DNA from: Caldithrix sp.
Lineage (GTDB): Bacteria; Zhuqueibacterota; Zhuqueibacteria; Oceanimicrobiales; Oceanimicrobiaceae
Assembly (NCBI GenBank): GCA_004357015.1
Contig: SMXE01000128.1
Location: 1 to 17,179, forward strand
Length of the DNA stretch: 17,179 nt
Direction of reading: 5' to 3'
Shown here: piece after piece, positions 7,385 to 15,097 of the stretch
Layout: each line of letters begins with the position of its first letter
Position numbering within the stretch: the first letter of the stretch is position 1
Notes under the pieces: model-generated
What the model saw: only the letters and a program-made list of their open reading frames with translations
What the model was told of the DNA's origin: nothing
The model's database searches: none
Translations under genes and position numbers: made by a program

Positions 7385-7389
7385 AGGAG
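7385..7389 (+). promoter_or_regulatory. Ribosome binding site that decides the start at 7399
   Basis: AGGAG lies nine bases before the ATG at 7399. The frame is open back to a TTG at 7342, which has no such site, and the ATG places the receiver-like domain directly at the N-terminus as expected. Confidence 0.75.
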
Positions 7390-7398
7390 AGTTCCTTC

Positions 7399-9396
7399 AT
7401 GAATAATCTCGCCGTGCTCATTGCCGGGACCAGCAGTTCATATCTCGAAATCTCCAAAAAAATGCTAAAATTCCACTATGATAATTGTGAGGTGGATTTC
7501 GCTCACTCAGGCAAGGAGTGCGTCGACAAAGGACTGGCCAAAGCGTATGAGCTCATTCTGTTTGATTACGAACTTGGCGATATGACCGGCCTGGAGGTCA
7601 TCGACGCCATCAAAGCGCAAGCTCCCGGGCGAAATCTTGTCATGCTTATCGAGGAGGGGGACGAAGTAAAAGCAATACAGGCTCTTGAAAAAGGCGCCTG
7701 CGATTATATCCTCAAAGCGCGTGGCTATTTGACGGCGTTGCCGTTCACCATCCGCAGCATTCTGGAAAAGAAACATCTACGCATCCCGCAAGCGCGGACA
7801 AGCAGCCCAGCCGAGGAAAGGACAGAGCGGCGTGTGAGTGAAGGGCACTTCATTCTGGACCGGAAAGGCCGGATTCTATCCGCGAACCGCGATATTCAGA
7901 TTATAACGGACTTCTCCGAGGAGGAGTTGCTTGAACTAGCGTTCACCGATTTGTTGCCTGACGAAAGCGAAAAGGTGTTCAACGATTGCCTGAGCGCGAT
8001 CGAGGCCAATGGCAGCGAAGGCACGCCATTCAAAGCGGAGGTTGTAAACAGGCATGGGGACAGAGTGCCGCTCGAAGTGGTCTTGACGCCCATCAGGGAC
8101 GAACACAAGAATGTTCTGAGCTATCGCGGACGCGTTTCCAGCGAGCAGGTGGCACACGCAGTAAAATCTGTTGATTCCCGTATCGATCAGCTCAAAATGG
8201 TGCAGCAAATTTCCCAGACAATCACATCCAGTTACGATGAAACGCTCGGAGTTTTCCTCGAAAACATTCTGGAACTCGCATCCCAAACCTTCGGCTTCGA
8301 ACGGGCAACCATCGCGTTGCTCGATAAACGCAAGAGCGCCTTTGTGAAGCAGGCAATGGTAGGCTACGCCTCCTTCCCGTCGGCGGAGCACCGGCTCATT
8401 GAGGTGCCTTTCGATGTGATCGATAAGGTTTTCTCAAATCGATTTCGTGTCAAGGTCATTTATTACAACCAGAAGCAGCGTGACCCTGCCGGCTACCTGA
8501 ACTCGAAGTTTCCCGAGCGCCGGACCCAGCGGCGGCGGCCGCCTTCACAGTGGCATCCCCGCGACCTGGTGTTGGTTAACTTGATGAACCAGGATGATCG
8601 TACCTTTGGTTATATTTCGCTGGACAAGCCAATTCCGCATCTTGCCCCGGACCGCAGTACTTTTCACAATCTTGAGATTTTCGGACAGTTCGTTTCATTC
8701 GCCATCGAAAACTACTATCAGTTTTCATCCATCGAGAAGCGCTCGCGACGGCTTAAGCAGATGCTTGTCACCAGCAATATTTTTAAGTTGCATCTCAGTC
8801 TGAATGACCTTTTGAAAGAGGTGGTTTGGTCAGTGAGATTCTCGCTCAATTTTAACCTCGTTGCCCTCGGCCTTATCAGCAAGCGGTCGGGGGATCTGGA
8901 GATGAAGGCAATCGCGTGTGACGACAAGGTTAAGCGCACCCAATTGAGTGAGTTGAATTTTCCAATCAAGCCGTTGTCTGGTTTGCTGCGCACCGAATAT
9001 CATTGCGGCCGCTCTTATCTCGTTGCCCGGGAAGAGGAGCTGCTTAAGACATTTAAGCATATTTATTACGGCCCCAAGCTCGATGATAACGTGAACGGGC
9101 ATTGGCCAATGTGGGGTTTGCTGCTCGTTCCCATCAAGTCGCGGGAAGGGAAAATAATTGGCATGTTGATGGCGGATGACCCCGGAGATAACCGTGTACC
9201 AGGAAAAGACGTCATCAGCCTGCTGGAGATCATGGCAAATCAAGTGGCCATTGCGGTGGACAATCGAATCTTGTATGTTCAGGCGGCTCGGCATACCAAC
9301 GATTCCGGCACGAATGGAATCTCCAAACGCGATATTTTCCCCGCACGCAAAACCCACAGCACGCGCCATCGATTTGTTGACCGCTTTTTCAAATAG
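7399..9396 (+). CDS. REC-PAS-GAF-GAF sensory protein with degenerate receiver and no output domain
   Basis: The product is 665 residues from the ATG at 7399. Residues about 4-115 fold like a response-regulator receiver. D56 (L-F-D-Y-E-L) matches the phospho-acceptor and K106 (Y-I-L-K-A) the conserved lysine. The acidic Mg2+ pair is missing (A-G-T at 9-11) and the switch Thr/Ser is I84, so phosphorylation is doubtful. A PAS domain follows (about 147-250; F-I-L-D-R-K-G-R-I-L-S-A-N). Two GAF domains come next (about 262-440 and 440-632), each ending in the typical long helix (A-N-Q-V-A-I-A-V-D-N-R in the second). The first GAF carries an Arg-rich insert near R-R-T-Q-R-R-R. No kinase, GGDEF, phosphatase or DNA-binding domain is present; the last 35 residues are polar and uncharacterised. 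It probably senses ligands and acts through protein contacts, perhaps on the partner-switching genes downstream, which is an inference from proximity. Confidence 0.85.
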   Translation: MNNLAVLIAGTSSSYLEISKKMLKFHYDNCEVDFAHSGKECVDKGLAKAYELILFDYELGDMTGLEVIDAIKAQAPGRNLVMLIEEGDEVKAIQALEKGACDYILKARGYLTALPFTIRSILEKKHLRIPQARTSSPAEERTERRVSEGHFILDRKGRILSANRDIQIITDFSEEELLELAFTDLLPDESEKVFNDCLSAIEANGSEGTPFKAEVVNRHGDRVPLEVVLTPIRDEHKNVLSYRGRVSSEQVAHAVKSVDSRIDQLKMVQQISQTITSSYDETLGVFLENILELASQTFGFERATIALLDKRKSAFVKQAMVGYASFPSAEHRLIEVPFDVIDKVFSNRFRVKVIYYNQKQRDPAGYLNSKFPERRTQRRRPPSQWHPRDLVLVNLMNQDDRTFGYISLDKPIPHLAPDRSTFHNLEIFGQFVSFAIENYYQFSSIEKRSRRLKQMLVTSNIFKLHLSLNDLLKEVVWSVRFSLNFNLVALGLISKRSGDLEMKAIACDDKVKRTQLSELNFPIKPLSGLLRTEYHCGRSYLVAREEELLKTFKHIYYGPKLDDNVNGHWPMWGLLLVPIKSREGKIIGMLMADDPGDNRVPGKDVISLLEIMANQVAIAVDNRILYVQAARHTNDSGTNGISKRDIFPARKTHSTRHRFVDRFFK

Positions 9397-9425
9397 CCAT
9401 CACATCCGTCCCATGGTATTTTACC

Positions 9426-9454
9426 TTGACTTGTAATTGCTGAATTCTTAGTTT
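9426..9454 (+). promoter_or_regulatory. Weak candidate promoter
   Basis: TTGACT (9426-9431) is a good -35 match, followed after 17 bases by TAGTTT (9449-9454), a poor -10. It lies about 60 bases before the lipoprotein start, within the 114-base gap after the preceding gene. Confidence 0.2.
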
Positions 9455-9510
9455 GTATCACTTTATGGGTATGACGTTTTCGCCACTAATTACGGGTTAG
9501 TTTTCTGAGC

Positions 9511-10782
9511 TTGATTTTTCGCCGGCTTCCTCAAACCGCCTTCATTCTTAGCTTTTTGACTATCAGCGCCTGTGCAGATCGCGACAGGGCCAATCCTCTA
9601 GATCCCAAGAACCCCGATACCGAGGGAAGACCAACAGGCCTGCGAGTCACTTCAAATCGTGATACAGTTTGTGTAAGCTGGGACCGAATTGATTTGAAAG
9701 ATTTGACCAGTGTGCGGCTCGAGCGCAAGCCCGACAGTGAGAGCCACTTTGCTGAACTCGCCCTATTGCCGCCCGACGTTAGCGGATTCGAGGATCTGAA
9801 TGTGGTGTTCGGAATCGAATATGCGTACCAGATTACGGCTGTCGGAGACGATTTTGAGAGCGCGCCATCGGATCAGGTCACTATCGAACCCGGCCCTACT
9901 TTCAATTGGATCGGGGAAAACCCTACGGCCGGATCAGGACGGCTGCTCAAGGTCACACATGACGCAAAGCATCTGGTTCGAAGCACGTCCGGTTTTCTGA
10001 CCATCTTAGATCTCGAATCCAATCCTAAAACCGGGGAAGTCTGGGCTGTAGACTTCGTGACCGCGGTGCTTGCACAGATAATCCGGGTGTCGCCGACGGG
10101 GCGTATTCAGACGCCCATTATCGACCTTGCGGGAGCGCGTGATTGTGCGTTGGATGTAGATTCAGGCGCCCTGTGGGTTGCAGACGTGGTCGATAGCGTG
10201 GTGGTGAAGTTGAATGCAGAGGGTGATGAACTATTCAGAGTATCGGGCTTTGGTAGTCCCACGGTCGTCGGGATTGACCAGAGAAACGGTGATTGCTGGG
10301 TTGGCGATGAAAGCAGAAAGCAGGTCATCAAGGTTAGTTCTGACGGGGTTCAACAGTTGATTTCCTCCCAGCCATTTGATGCTGTGCAGTGGCTGACAGT
10401 GAATTCAGGTGATGGCTCGGTTTGGGTAAGTAGCGGCACGAGGATCGTCAAGCTGACGGAGTTTGGGGATTTCGAGCTTGCGATTGCGGACACTTTCACG
10501 TTTGCGCGGCGAATCGCGGCGAACGATAGCACTGGTGAGATCTGGGTGATGAATTGGGATCCGTCCACTATTACCAAGTACACCGCCGATGGCCAGAAGG
10601 TTTTTGAGTTGGGAGGATTTGCGCGGCCGGAGGACATCGCTATCAATCTATTCGACAACAGTTGCCTGGTGTCCGACACAGAAAATGATCGAATTGTAAA
10701 GGTCAGCGCTGCAGGCGAGGCAACGGTGGTGCAAGAGATATCCTTCCCGAGCGCGATTGCGATTCAAAACGACATCCAATAG
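9511..10782 (+). CDS. Lipoprotein with Fn3-like domain and NHL-type beta-propeller
   Basis: The 423-residue product has a lipoprotein signal peptide: R-R near the start, a hydrophobic core, then lipobox I-S-A-C with C21 as the acylated cysteine. The motif N-P-L-D-P follows within ten residues. Residues about 40-130 resemble a fibronectin type III fold (P-T-G-L-R-V, V-C-V-S-W, Y-A-Y-Q-I-T-A-V). Residues about 140-423 contain six repeats of the NHL/YVTN kind with the pattern A-D/N-x-x-x-G-x-x-W-V (G-A-L-W-V-A-D, G-D-C-W-V-G-D, G-S-V-W-V-S-S, G-E-I-W-V-M-N), a six-bladed propeller. It is probably an envelope-anchored binding protein; its ligand is unknown. The start is TTG at 9511: an in-frame TAA lies at 9487 and no ATG intervenes. 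The ribosome binding site is weak, but the signal peptide is complete from here. Confidence 0.85.
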   Translation: MIFRRLPQTAFILSFLTISACADRDRANPLDPKNPDTEGRPTGLRVTSNRDTVCVSWDRIDLKDLTSVRLERKPDSESHFAELALLPPDVSGFEDLNVVFGIEYAYQITAVGDDFESAPSDQVTIEPGPTFNWIGENPTAGSGRLLKVTHDAKHLVRSTSGFLTILDLESNPKTGEVWAVDFVTAVLAQIIRVSPTGRIQTPIIDLAGARDCALDVDSGALWVADVVDSVVVKLNAEGDELFRVSGFGSPTVVGIDQRNGDCWVGDESRKQVIKVSSDGVQQLISSQPFDAVQWLTVNSGDGSVWVSSGTRIVKLTEFGDFELAIADTFTFARRIAANDSTGEIWVMNWDPSTITKYTADGQKVFELGGFARPEDIAINLFDNSCLVSDTENDRIVKVSAAGEATVVQEISFPSAIAIQNDIQ

Positions 10783-10891
10783 CACGGCATGCGGCACGGG
10801 GTCTATCGTCTCAGTTAAATTGAATCATTTTTTCGGTTTAAGCCGTAAAGTATTTCCTGTGGTCTGTTATTTGCAAAGGTATGTGAAGAGG

Positions 10892-10920
10892 TTGCAATTT
10901 CGCTCCAGGGGTTTTATCTT
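10892..10920 (+). promoter_or_regulatory. Candidate sigma-70-type promoter for the partner-switching operon
   Basis: TTGCAA (10892-10897) and TATCTT (10915-10920) are separated by 17 bases in the 238-base gap before the STAS gene. Each hexamer matches 4 of 6 consensus bases. It would give a leader of about 95 bases. The rest of the gap (10783-11020) holds no gene that I can support. Confidence 0.3.
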
Positions 10921-11007
10921 ATAAAGTGCGGCAACAATTATGAAAACCGTTTGCAGGGATATCATCGAGAAATTGCGAACAGAGCTTTGTGAGGCTACAC
11001 TATGTGT

Positions 11008-11014
11008 AAAGGAG
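11008..11014 (+). promoter_or_regulatory. Strong ribosome binding site for the STAS gene
   Basis: AAAGGAG, extending into GG, sits six bases before the ATG at 11021. It is the strongest Shine-Dalgarno in the window, and the kinase and phosphatase genes that follow have much weaker sites. This would favour excess anti-sigma antagonist. Confidence 0.75.
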
Positions 11015-11020
11015 GAGTAA

Positions 11021-11374
11021 ATGGAAGGATTTGAAGTAACCCCTAATGAGCACAGCGGTATCTCTATCCTGGCTTTAAAGGGATACCTGGATGCGCACAC
11101 CGCGCCTGCTCTGGAGACTGCATTCCAAAAGTTGATTGATGACAAGAAATACAACATCATTGTAAATTTTACAGACCTCAATTACATCAGCAGCGCTGGT
11201 CTGGGTGTCTTTATGGGTTTCATCGAGGACATTCGCAAGAACAGTGGCGACATTAAGCTGACAAACATGAAACCTAAGATTTACCGCGTTTTTGATCTGC
11301 TTGGTTTTCCAACGCTTTACGACATACTGGATGAGGAGGAGAAGGCGATTGAGAAATTCAATAAGCCTTCATAG
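11021..11374 (+). CDS. STAS-domain anti-anti-sigma factor (RsbV/SpoIIAA-like)
   Basis: The 117-residue single STAS domain covers nearly the full length. The family phosphorylation loop appears as Y-I-S-S-A-G-L-G-V at residues 55-63. S58 aligns with the phospho-acceptor serine of SpoIIAA/RsbV, and the usual preceding Asp is replaced by S57. In the known partner-switch mechanism the unphosphorylated protein binds the kinase/anti-sigma factor, and phosphorylation releases it. Early residues (G-I-S-I-L-A-L-K-G-Y-L-D-A) form the standard first strands and helix. It is the first gene of a run with an RsbW-like kinase 66 bases downstream and an RsbU-like phosphatase after that, which supports the role. 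No specific orthologue is claimed because the controlled sigma factor is not visible. Confidence 0.93.
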   Translation: MEGFEVTPNEHSGISILALKGYLDAHTAPALETAFQKLIDDKKYNIIVNFTDLNYISSAGLGVFMGFIEDIRKNSGDIKLTNMKPKIYRVFDLLGFPTLYDILDEEEKAIEKFNKPS

Positions 11375-11440
11375 CACGGATGCGAAACACGACTTAATTA
11401 AACCGGTGAAGCAGCGAGAAGTCTACAGGCCATAAAGGCA

Positions 11441-11878
11441 GTGAACATTTTGCCCAAGACACAGAAAAAATTTCACTTACAGCTCCCTAGCCAGTCAAAC
11501 AACCTTGCGCTCATCCGTGAACTGGTCAGCAAAGTTGCGTCTCAGGTGGGATTTGATACTGACGAGGCAAGCAAGATAGAACTTGCCGTTGATGAAGCGT
11601 GCACCAACGTGATAAAACATGCCTATAGCAACAACGCCAATGAAATGATCGACGTGTTAATCAAAATTGATAACAGAAAGCTCATCATAATAGTGTCAGA
11701 CAAAGGCAAGGGTTTCAATCCGGATAAAGTACAAGTCCCCGACCTTAACGATTCCATAAAATCAGGCCGGACCGGGGGCCTGGGTATCTGCCTGATCAAG
11801 ACCCTGATGGATAAAGTCGACTTCAGCATGAAGCCCGGTCTCAAGAATCAGGTAAAAATGATAAAATACTTGCGCTGA
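11441..11878 (+). CDS. HATPase anti-sigma factor / serine kinase (RsbW/SpoIIAB-like)
   Basis: This GHKL-ATPase of 145 residues is expected to phosphorylate the upstream STAS protein and bind an alternative sigma factor or other target. The N-box reads E-L-A-V-D-E-A-C-T-N-V at about 47-57, with E52 as likely general base and N56 as Mg2+ ligand. The G1 box is D-K-G-K-G-F at 87-92. The G2 box is G-G-L-G-I at 112-116. The length is typical for the family. The start is uncertain: GTG at 11441 has aaagg only two bases upstream, while TTG at 11450 would have better spacing and lose three residues. The gene sits between the STAS protein and the PP2C phosphatase, 28 bases before the latter, which is the classic partner-switch arrangement. 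The target is unknown. Confidence 0.92.
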   Translation: MNILPKTQKKFHLQLPSQSNNLALIRELVSKVASQVGFDTDEASKIELAVDEACTNVIKHAYSNNANEMIDVLIKIDNRKLIIIVSDKGKGFNPDKVQVPDLNDSIKSGRTGGLGICLIKTLMDKVDFSMKPGLKNQVKMIKYLR

Positions 11879-11906
11879 GCACCGCCATTCTAACCACTCC
11901 AATATT

Positions 11907-13628
11907 GTGGACCGCGACCTAAAAGAACAATACGAGCTTCAATCGCTGTTCGATCTCAGCAAGGTTCTCAATTCGTCCCTCAATCTCAAAACCATTCTCG
12001 ACACACTGCTGCTGACGCCAATGGGCAAGTTTCTAATTGGCAAAGGCGTTGTTTTCCTGGCAGATGAGCAGCACTGCTTCACAATCGAGACACTCAAGGG
12101 CCTACCTAAATCCCTGATCGGAAAGCGCCTCAAGATTGACGATTTCCCGACAAAGCCGACATTCGTGGCCGACGCCCCAAGATCGCCTTGGCAGGTCTTG
12201 CTTGAGCAAAACGGAATTCAACTCGTTATCCCCATCCTGCACGATGGCAGCATACTGGGCCTGATAGGATTCGGCCCCAAGTCTATCGGCGGCGAGTACA
12301 CGGGCTCGGATCTTAATTATCTTTATTCCCTCTCAAACATCGCGGCGACTGCTGTACAGAACGGAATCATCTTCCAGGAACTTCATGAAGCAAACAGGAA
12401 GCTTGAGAAAAAGATTCAGGAGTTGAACACGCTTAGCGAAATCGACCGCGAGCTAAACTCGACCCTCTCTTCTCTGGATAGCAAGAAAGTCGTAAATCTG
12501 CTGGCTTACAGCATCATGGGTGAACTAATGGTCAACAGATGCCTGATCTGGCTGGCGGTGGATGGCAAGATGGTCTTGTCGCTGAACAAAGGATTTCAGG
12601 ATGAGGAAGTAGATAAGATCGTGAGCGACGCTTCGATTGTTGACCACTTTTCCAGCATCGATGCGCCAGTGATTGTAAGCGGTGCAAAGGATGATGTGTA
12701 CGCAAAACTCAGAGAAGCCGGCATCGCAGTTTTGGTTCCGATGCGCATCGAAACCGAGACCAAAGGCATGGTCGCCCTCAGTGAGAAGATCACGAAACTT
12801 CCTTTTGTTCAGGAGGATATAGATTTCCTGACGATACTGGGCAATTGGTCAAGCATGTCTATTGAGACGGCCAGATTGATCGAGGAAGAAGTTGAGAAGA
12901 AGAAGTTAGAAGAGGAACTACGCATCGCCAGTGAAATTCAGAAGCAGCTGTTGCCGGAGACCTGCCCCAAAATTGATGGTTTTGAAATAGCCGCGACCAA
13001 TGAACCCTCGCTGCAGATCGGCGGGGACTACTACGATTGCATAAAACTAAACGAGGATGAGTACATTCTTTGCATTGCCGATGTTTCTGGCAAAGGCGCT
13101 CCGGCGGCGCTGCTGATGGCCAATGTACAGGCGAGTTTACACGCGCTTGTGGGGATAGGGTTGACCATCGCTCGGGTCACAGAACGGATAAACGAAATTA
13201 TCTATCGCAACACGACCTACGACAAATTCATCACATTCTTCATCGGTTTGCTCAATGTCCGGGAGAGAAAACTATATTCTGTGAATGCGGGCCACAACCC
13301 CCCATATATCTTCCACAAGGATCGCTCTTTTCAAACGTTAAATGAAGGTGGCCTGATTGTCGGTGTGATGCCGGGGGTGCAATACAGCAGCGAATCCACT
13401 GAGCTGAAATCCGGAGATTGCATTGTCATGTTCACCGACGGCGTATCTGAGGCAATGAACGCCAAAGACGAGGAGTTTGAGGAACACAGAATCGAAGCCT
13501 GCATCGCCCGAAACTACGATTTGCCGGCTCAGGATTTGCTTGAGGCGCTCATCGGCGAGGTCAAGGCGTTTTCCGCCGGCTGCCCGCAGGCAGATGATAT
13601 AACAGCACTGATCATCAAAGTGCGCTGA
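11907..13628 (+). CDS. GAF-GAF-PP2C serine phosphatase (RsbU/SpoIIE-like)
   Basis: The 573-residue soluble protein has two GAF sensor domains (about 20-155 and 175-325). Each is followed by a helical linker, the second rich in E and K (E-E-E-V-E-K-K-K-L-E-E-E-L-R). The C-terminal SpoIIE/PP2C domain covers about 345-573. Metal-binding acids are intact: D374 and D377 in G-G-D-Y-Y-D, D392 in A-D-V-S-G-K-G, D511 in F-T-D-G-V-S-E and D563/D564 in A-D-D-I-T. It should dephosphorylate the phospho-STAS protein in response to a cytoplasmic ligand sensed by the GAF domains; the ligand is unknown. The start GTG at 11907 has no clear Shine-Dalgarno and lies 28 bases after the kinase gene, so translation may depend on upstream ribosomes. 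The start is therefore less certain than the domains. Confidence 0.93.
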   Translation: MDRDLKEQYELQSLFDLSKVLNSSLNLKTILDTLLLTPMGKFLIGKGVVFLADEQHCFTIETLKGLPKSLIGKRLKIDDFPTKPTFVADAPRSPWQVLLEQNGIQLVIPILHDGSILGLIGFGPKSIGGEYTGSDLNYLYSLSNIAATAVQNGIIFQELHEANRKLEKKIQELNTLSEIDRELNSTLSSLDSKKVVNLLAYSIMGELMVNRCLIWLAVDGKMVLSLNKGFQDEEVDKIVSDASIVDHFSSIDAPVIVSGAKDDVYAKLREAGIAVLVPMRIETETKGMVALSEKITKLPFVQEDIDFLTILGNWSSMSIETARLIEEEVEKKKLEEELRIASEIQKQLLPETCPKIDGFEIAATNEPSLQIGGDYYDCIKLNEDEYILCIADVSGKGAPAALLMANVQASLHALVGIGLTIARVTERINEIIYRNTTYDKFITFFIGLLNVRERKLYSVNAGHNPPYIFHKDRSFQTLNEGGLIVGVMPGVQYSSESTELKSGDCIVMFTDGVSEAMNAKDEEFEEHRIEACIARNYDLPAQDLLEALIGEVKAFSAGCPQADDITALIIKVR

Positions 13629-13697
13629 AGTAGCACCAACACATGCCACAATTCAAAAACGTACGATTGACTACGGATTAAGGGTCGGGAACCGGAC

Positions 13698-15008
13698 TTG
13701 GAAAGGCGGGAGCAACTTCGTCGGGAGATTTCACGCTTTGGATTGGCAGCCCTGGCAATCAATGGCTTAATCGGCGCCGGCATCTTTGCCCTGCCTGCCG
13801 CGGTCATACAGCAGGCGGGCGCATTCAGCCCGGCCGTTTTCGCTATTTGCGGCGTTCTTATGCTGACGGTCGTGCTGTCCTTTGCTCAGGCCGCGAGCTA
13901 TTTCCGGGGGACCGGCGGCCCGGTGCTTTACGCCAAAACTGCGTTCGGCTCCTTCGTCGGTTTTCAAACGGGCTGGTTGCTGTACATCGGCCGGGTCACA
14001 GCTTTGGCCGCCAATAGCAACGCGCTTGTAAACTACGGCGGTCTTCTGTGGGACGGCCTGGCTGAAGGGTTTGGCCGCGCACTCGGGATTGTTGTCTGCT
14101 TTGTTTTTTTCACGACAGTTAACACGGTCGGCGTTCGTCGGGGCATGGCCGCCACAAATTTTCTAACCATCCTCAAATTGCTGCCTTTGTTGTTGTTTAT
14201 TGCGGTCGGAATTTCTTATATTAAACCTCAGGAAATTGTCGGCGCCGCGCCGCTGCCCGTGGGGACCCTGGCTGGAACGCTGCTGCTTGTGGTTTACGCT
14301 TTCGTCGGATTTGAAGGTGCGGTCGTGCCTGCAGGGGAATCCAAAAGTCCGAGACTGGATATACCCCGGGCGCTGCTGCTGACCCTTGGGTTTACGGGCG
14401 TGCTCTATATCATCATTCAGGCGATTTGTGTGGCGGTGCTGCCAGAAGGAACTGCGACACAAACGCCGGTCGCGGATGTTGCCAGACTGATGGTCGGTGC
14501 ACCTGGCGCGTGGATTATGACACTTGCCGCGTTCTTGTCCATTGCGGGGAACATCTCTTCAATCATGGTGACTGCTCCACGAATGACCTACGCTATGGCG
14601 CGGGACAAGACCCTGCCCATCTGGTTTGCCAAAGTGCATCAAAGCCACCAAACCCCGACGACTTCCATCATCTTTCTTGGTGTGGTAGGATTGGCTCTGG
14701 CGCTGACTGGTACGTTTGTCTGGCTGGCAATCATGAGTTCCCTCGCGCGTCTGATTGGCTACGGCGTATGCGTTGCAGCTTTGCCAAAGTTAAAAAAGAA
14801 GTTCGCCGCTGGGGCAACTGCGTTCAACTTGCCGGGTGGTCTGTTGATTCCGGCAATTGCATTGCTGCTCTGTGTGTGGCTGGCTGCACAGGCTGATGCG
14901 AGATCGTGGGGCATGACGGCGGCTTTTATGGTGGCTGGGACGGTGTTGTATCTGGCAACACGCAAAATACCCGTATCAAAGAATATGGACGCACCATGCA
15001 AGGACTGA
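13698..15008 (+). CDS. APC-superfamily amino acid permease
   Basis: The 436-residue integral membrane protein has about twelve hydrophobic segments in the LeuT-like APC fold. The first helix carries the family substrate-site motif N-G-L-I-G-A-G-I-F at about residues 22-30. A later segment, Y-A-F-V-G-F-E-G-A, matches the conserved helix 6 motif (F-x-G-F-E) of amino acid/polyamine/organocation transporters, followed by G-E-S-K-S-P-R-L-D-I-P-R-A, a typical loop. It most likely imports or exchanges an amino acid at the inner membrane; the substrate cannot be read from sequence. The start is TTG at 13698 with ggga seven bases upstream, and no ATG is available before the first helix. It lies 69 bases after the phosphatase and 89 before the receiver-phosphatase gene in the same direction, so it may belong to the same transcript. 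Confidence 0.9.
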   Translation: MERREQLRREISRFGLAALAINGLIGAGIFALPAAVIQQAGAFSPAVFAICGVLMLTVVLSFAQAASYFRGTGGPVLYAKTAFGSFVGFQTGWLLYIGRVTALAANSNALVNYGGLLWDGLAEGFGRALGIVVCFVFFTTVNTVGVRRGMAATNFLTILKLLPLLLFIAVGISYIKPQEIVGAAPLPVGTLAGTLLLVVYAFVGFEGAVVPAGESKSPRLDIPRALLLTLGFTGVLYIIIQAICVAVLPEGTATQTPVADVARLMVGAPGAWIMTLAAFLSIAGNISSIMVTAPRMTYAMARDKTLPIWFAKVHQSHQTPTTSIIFLGVVGLALALTGTFVWLAIMSSLARLIGYGVCVAALPKLKKKFAAGATAFNLPGGLLIPAIALLLCVWLAAQADARSWGMTAAFMVAGTVLYLATRKIPVSKNMDAPCKD

Positions 15009-15097
15009 ACCATGTGATAGTAACTTTACTGCATGAATGTGACCACACAACCGCACACAATTCCGAATTATAGCACTTCAAGTTAACGACTCAAACG

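Noticed and set aside
7342..7398. TTG start giving 19 extra residues to the REC-PAS-GAF-GAF protein
   Set aside because: ATG at 7399 has AGGAG nine bases upstream and places the receiver domain at the N-terminus.
10974..11001. Promoter-like TTGCGA, 17 bases, TACACT before the STAS gene
   Set aside because: Transcription would start at or inside the ribosome binding site, leaving almost no leader.
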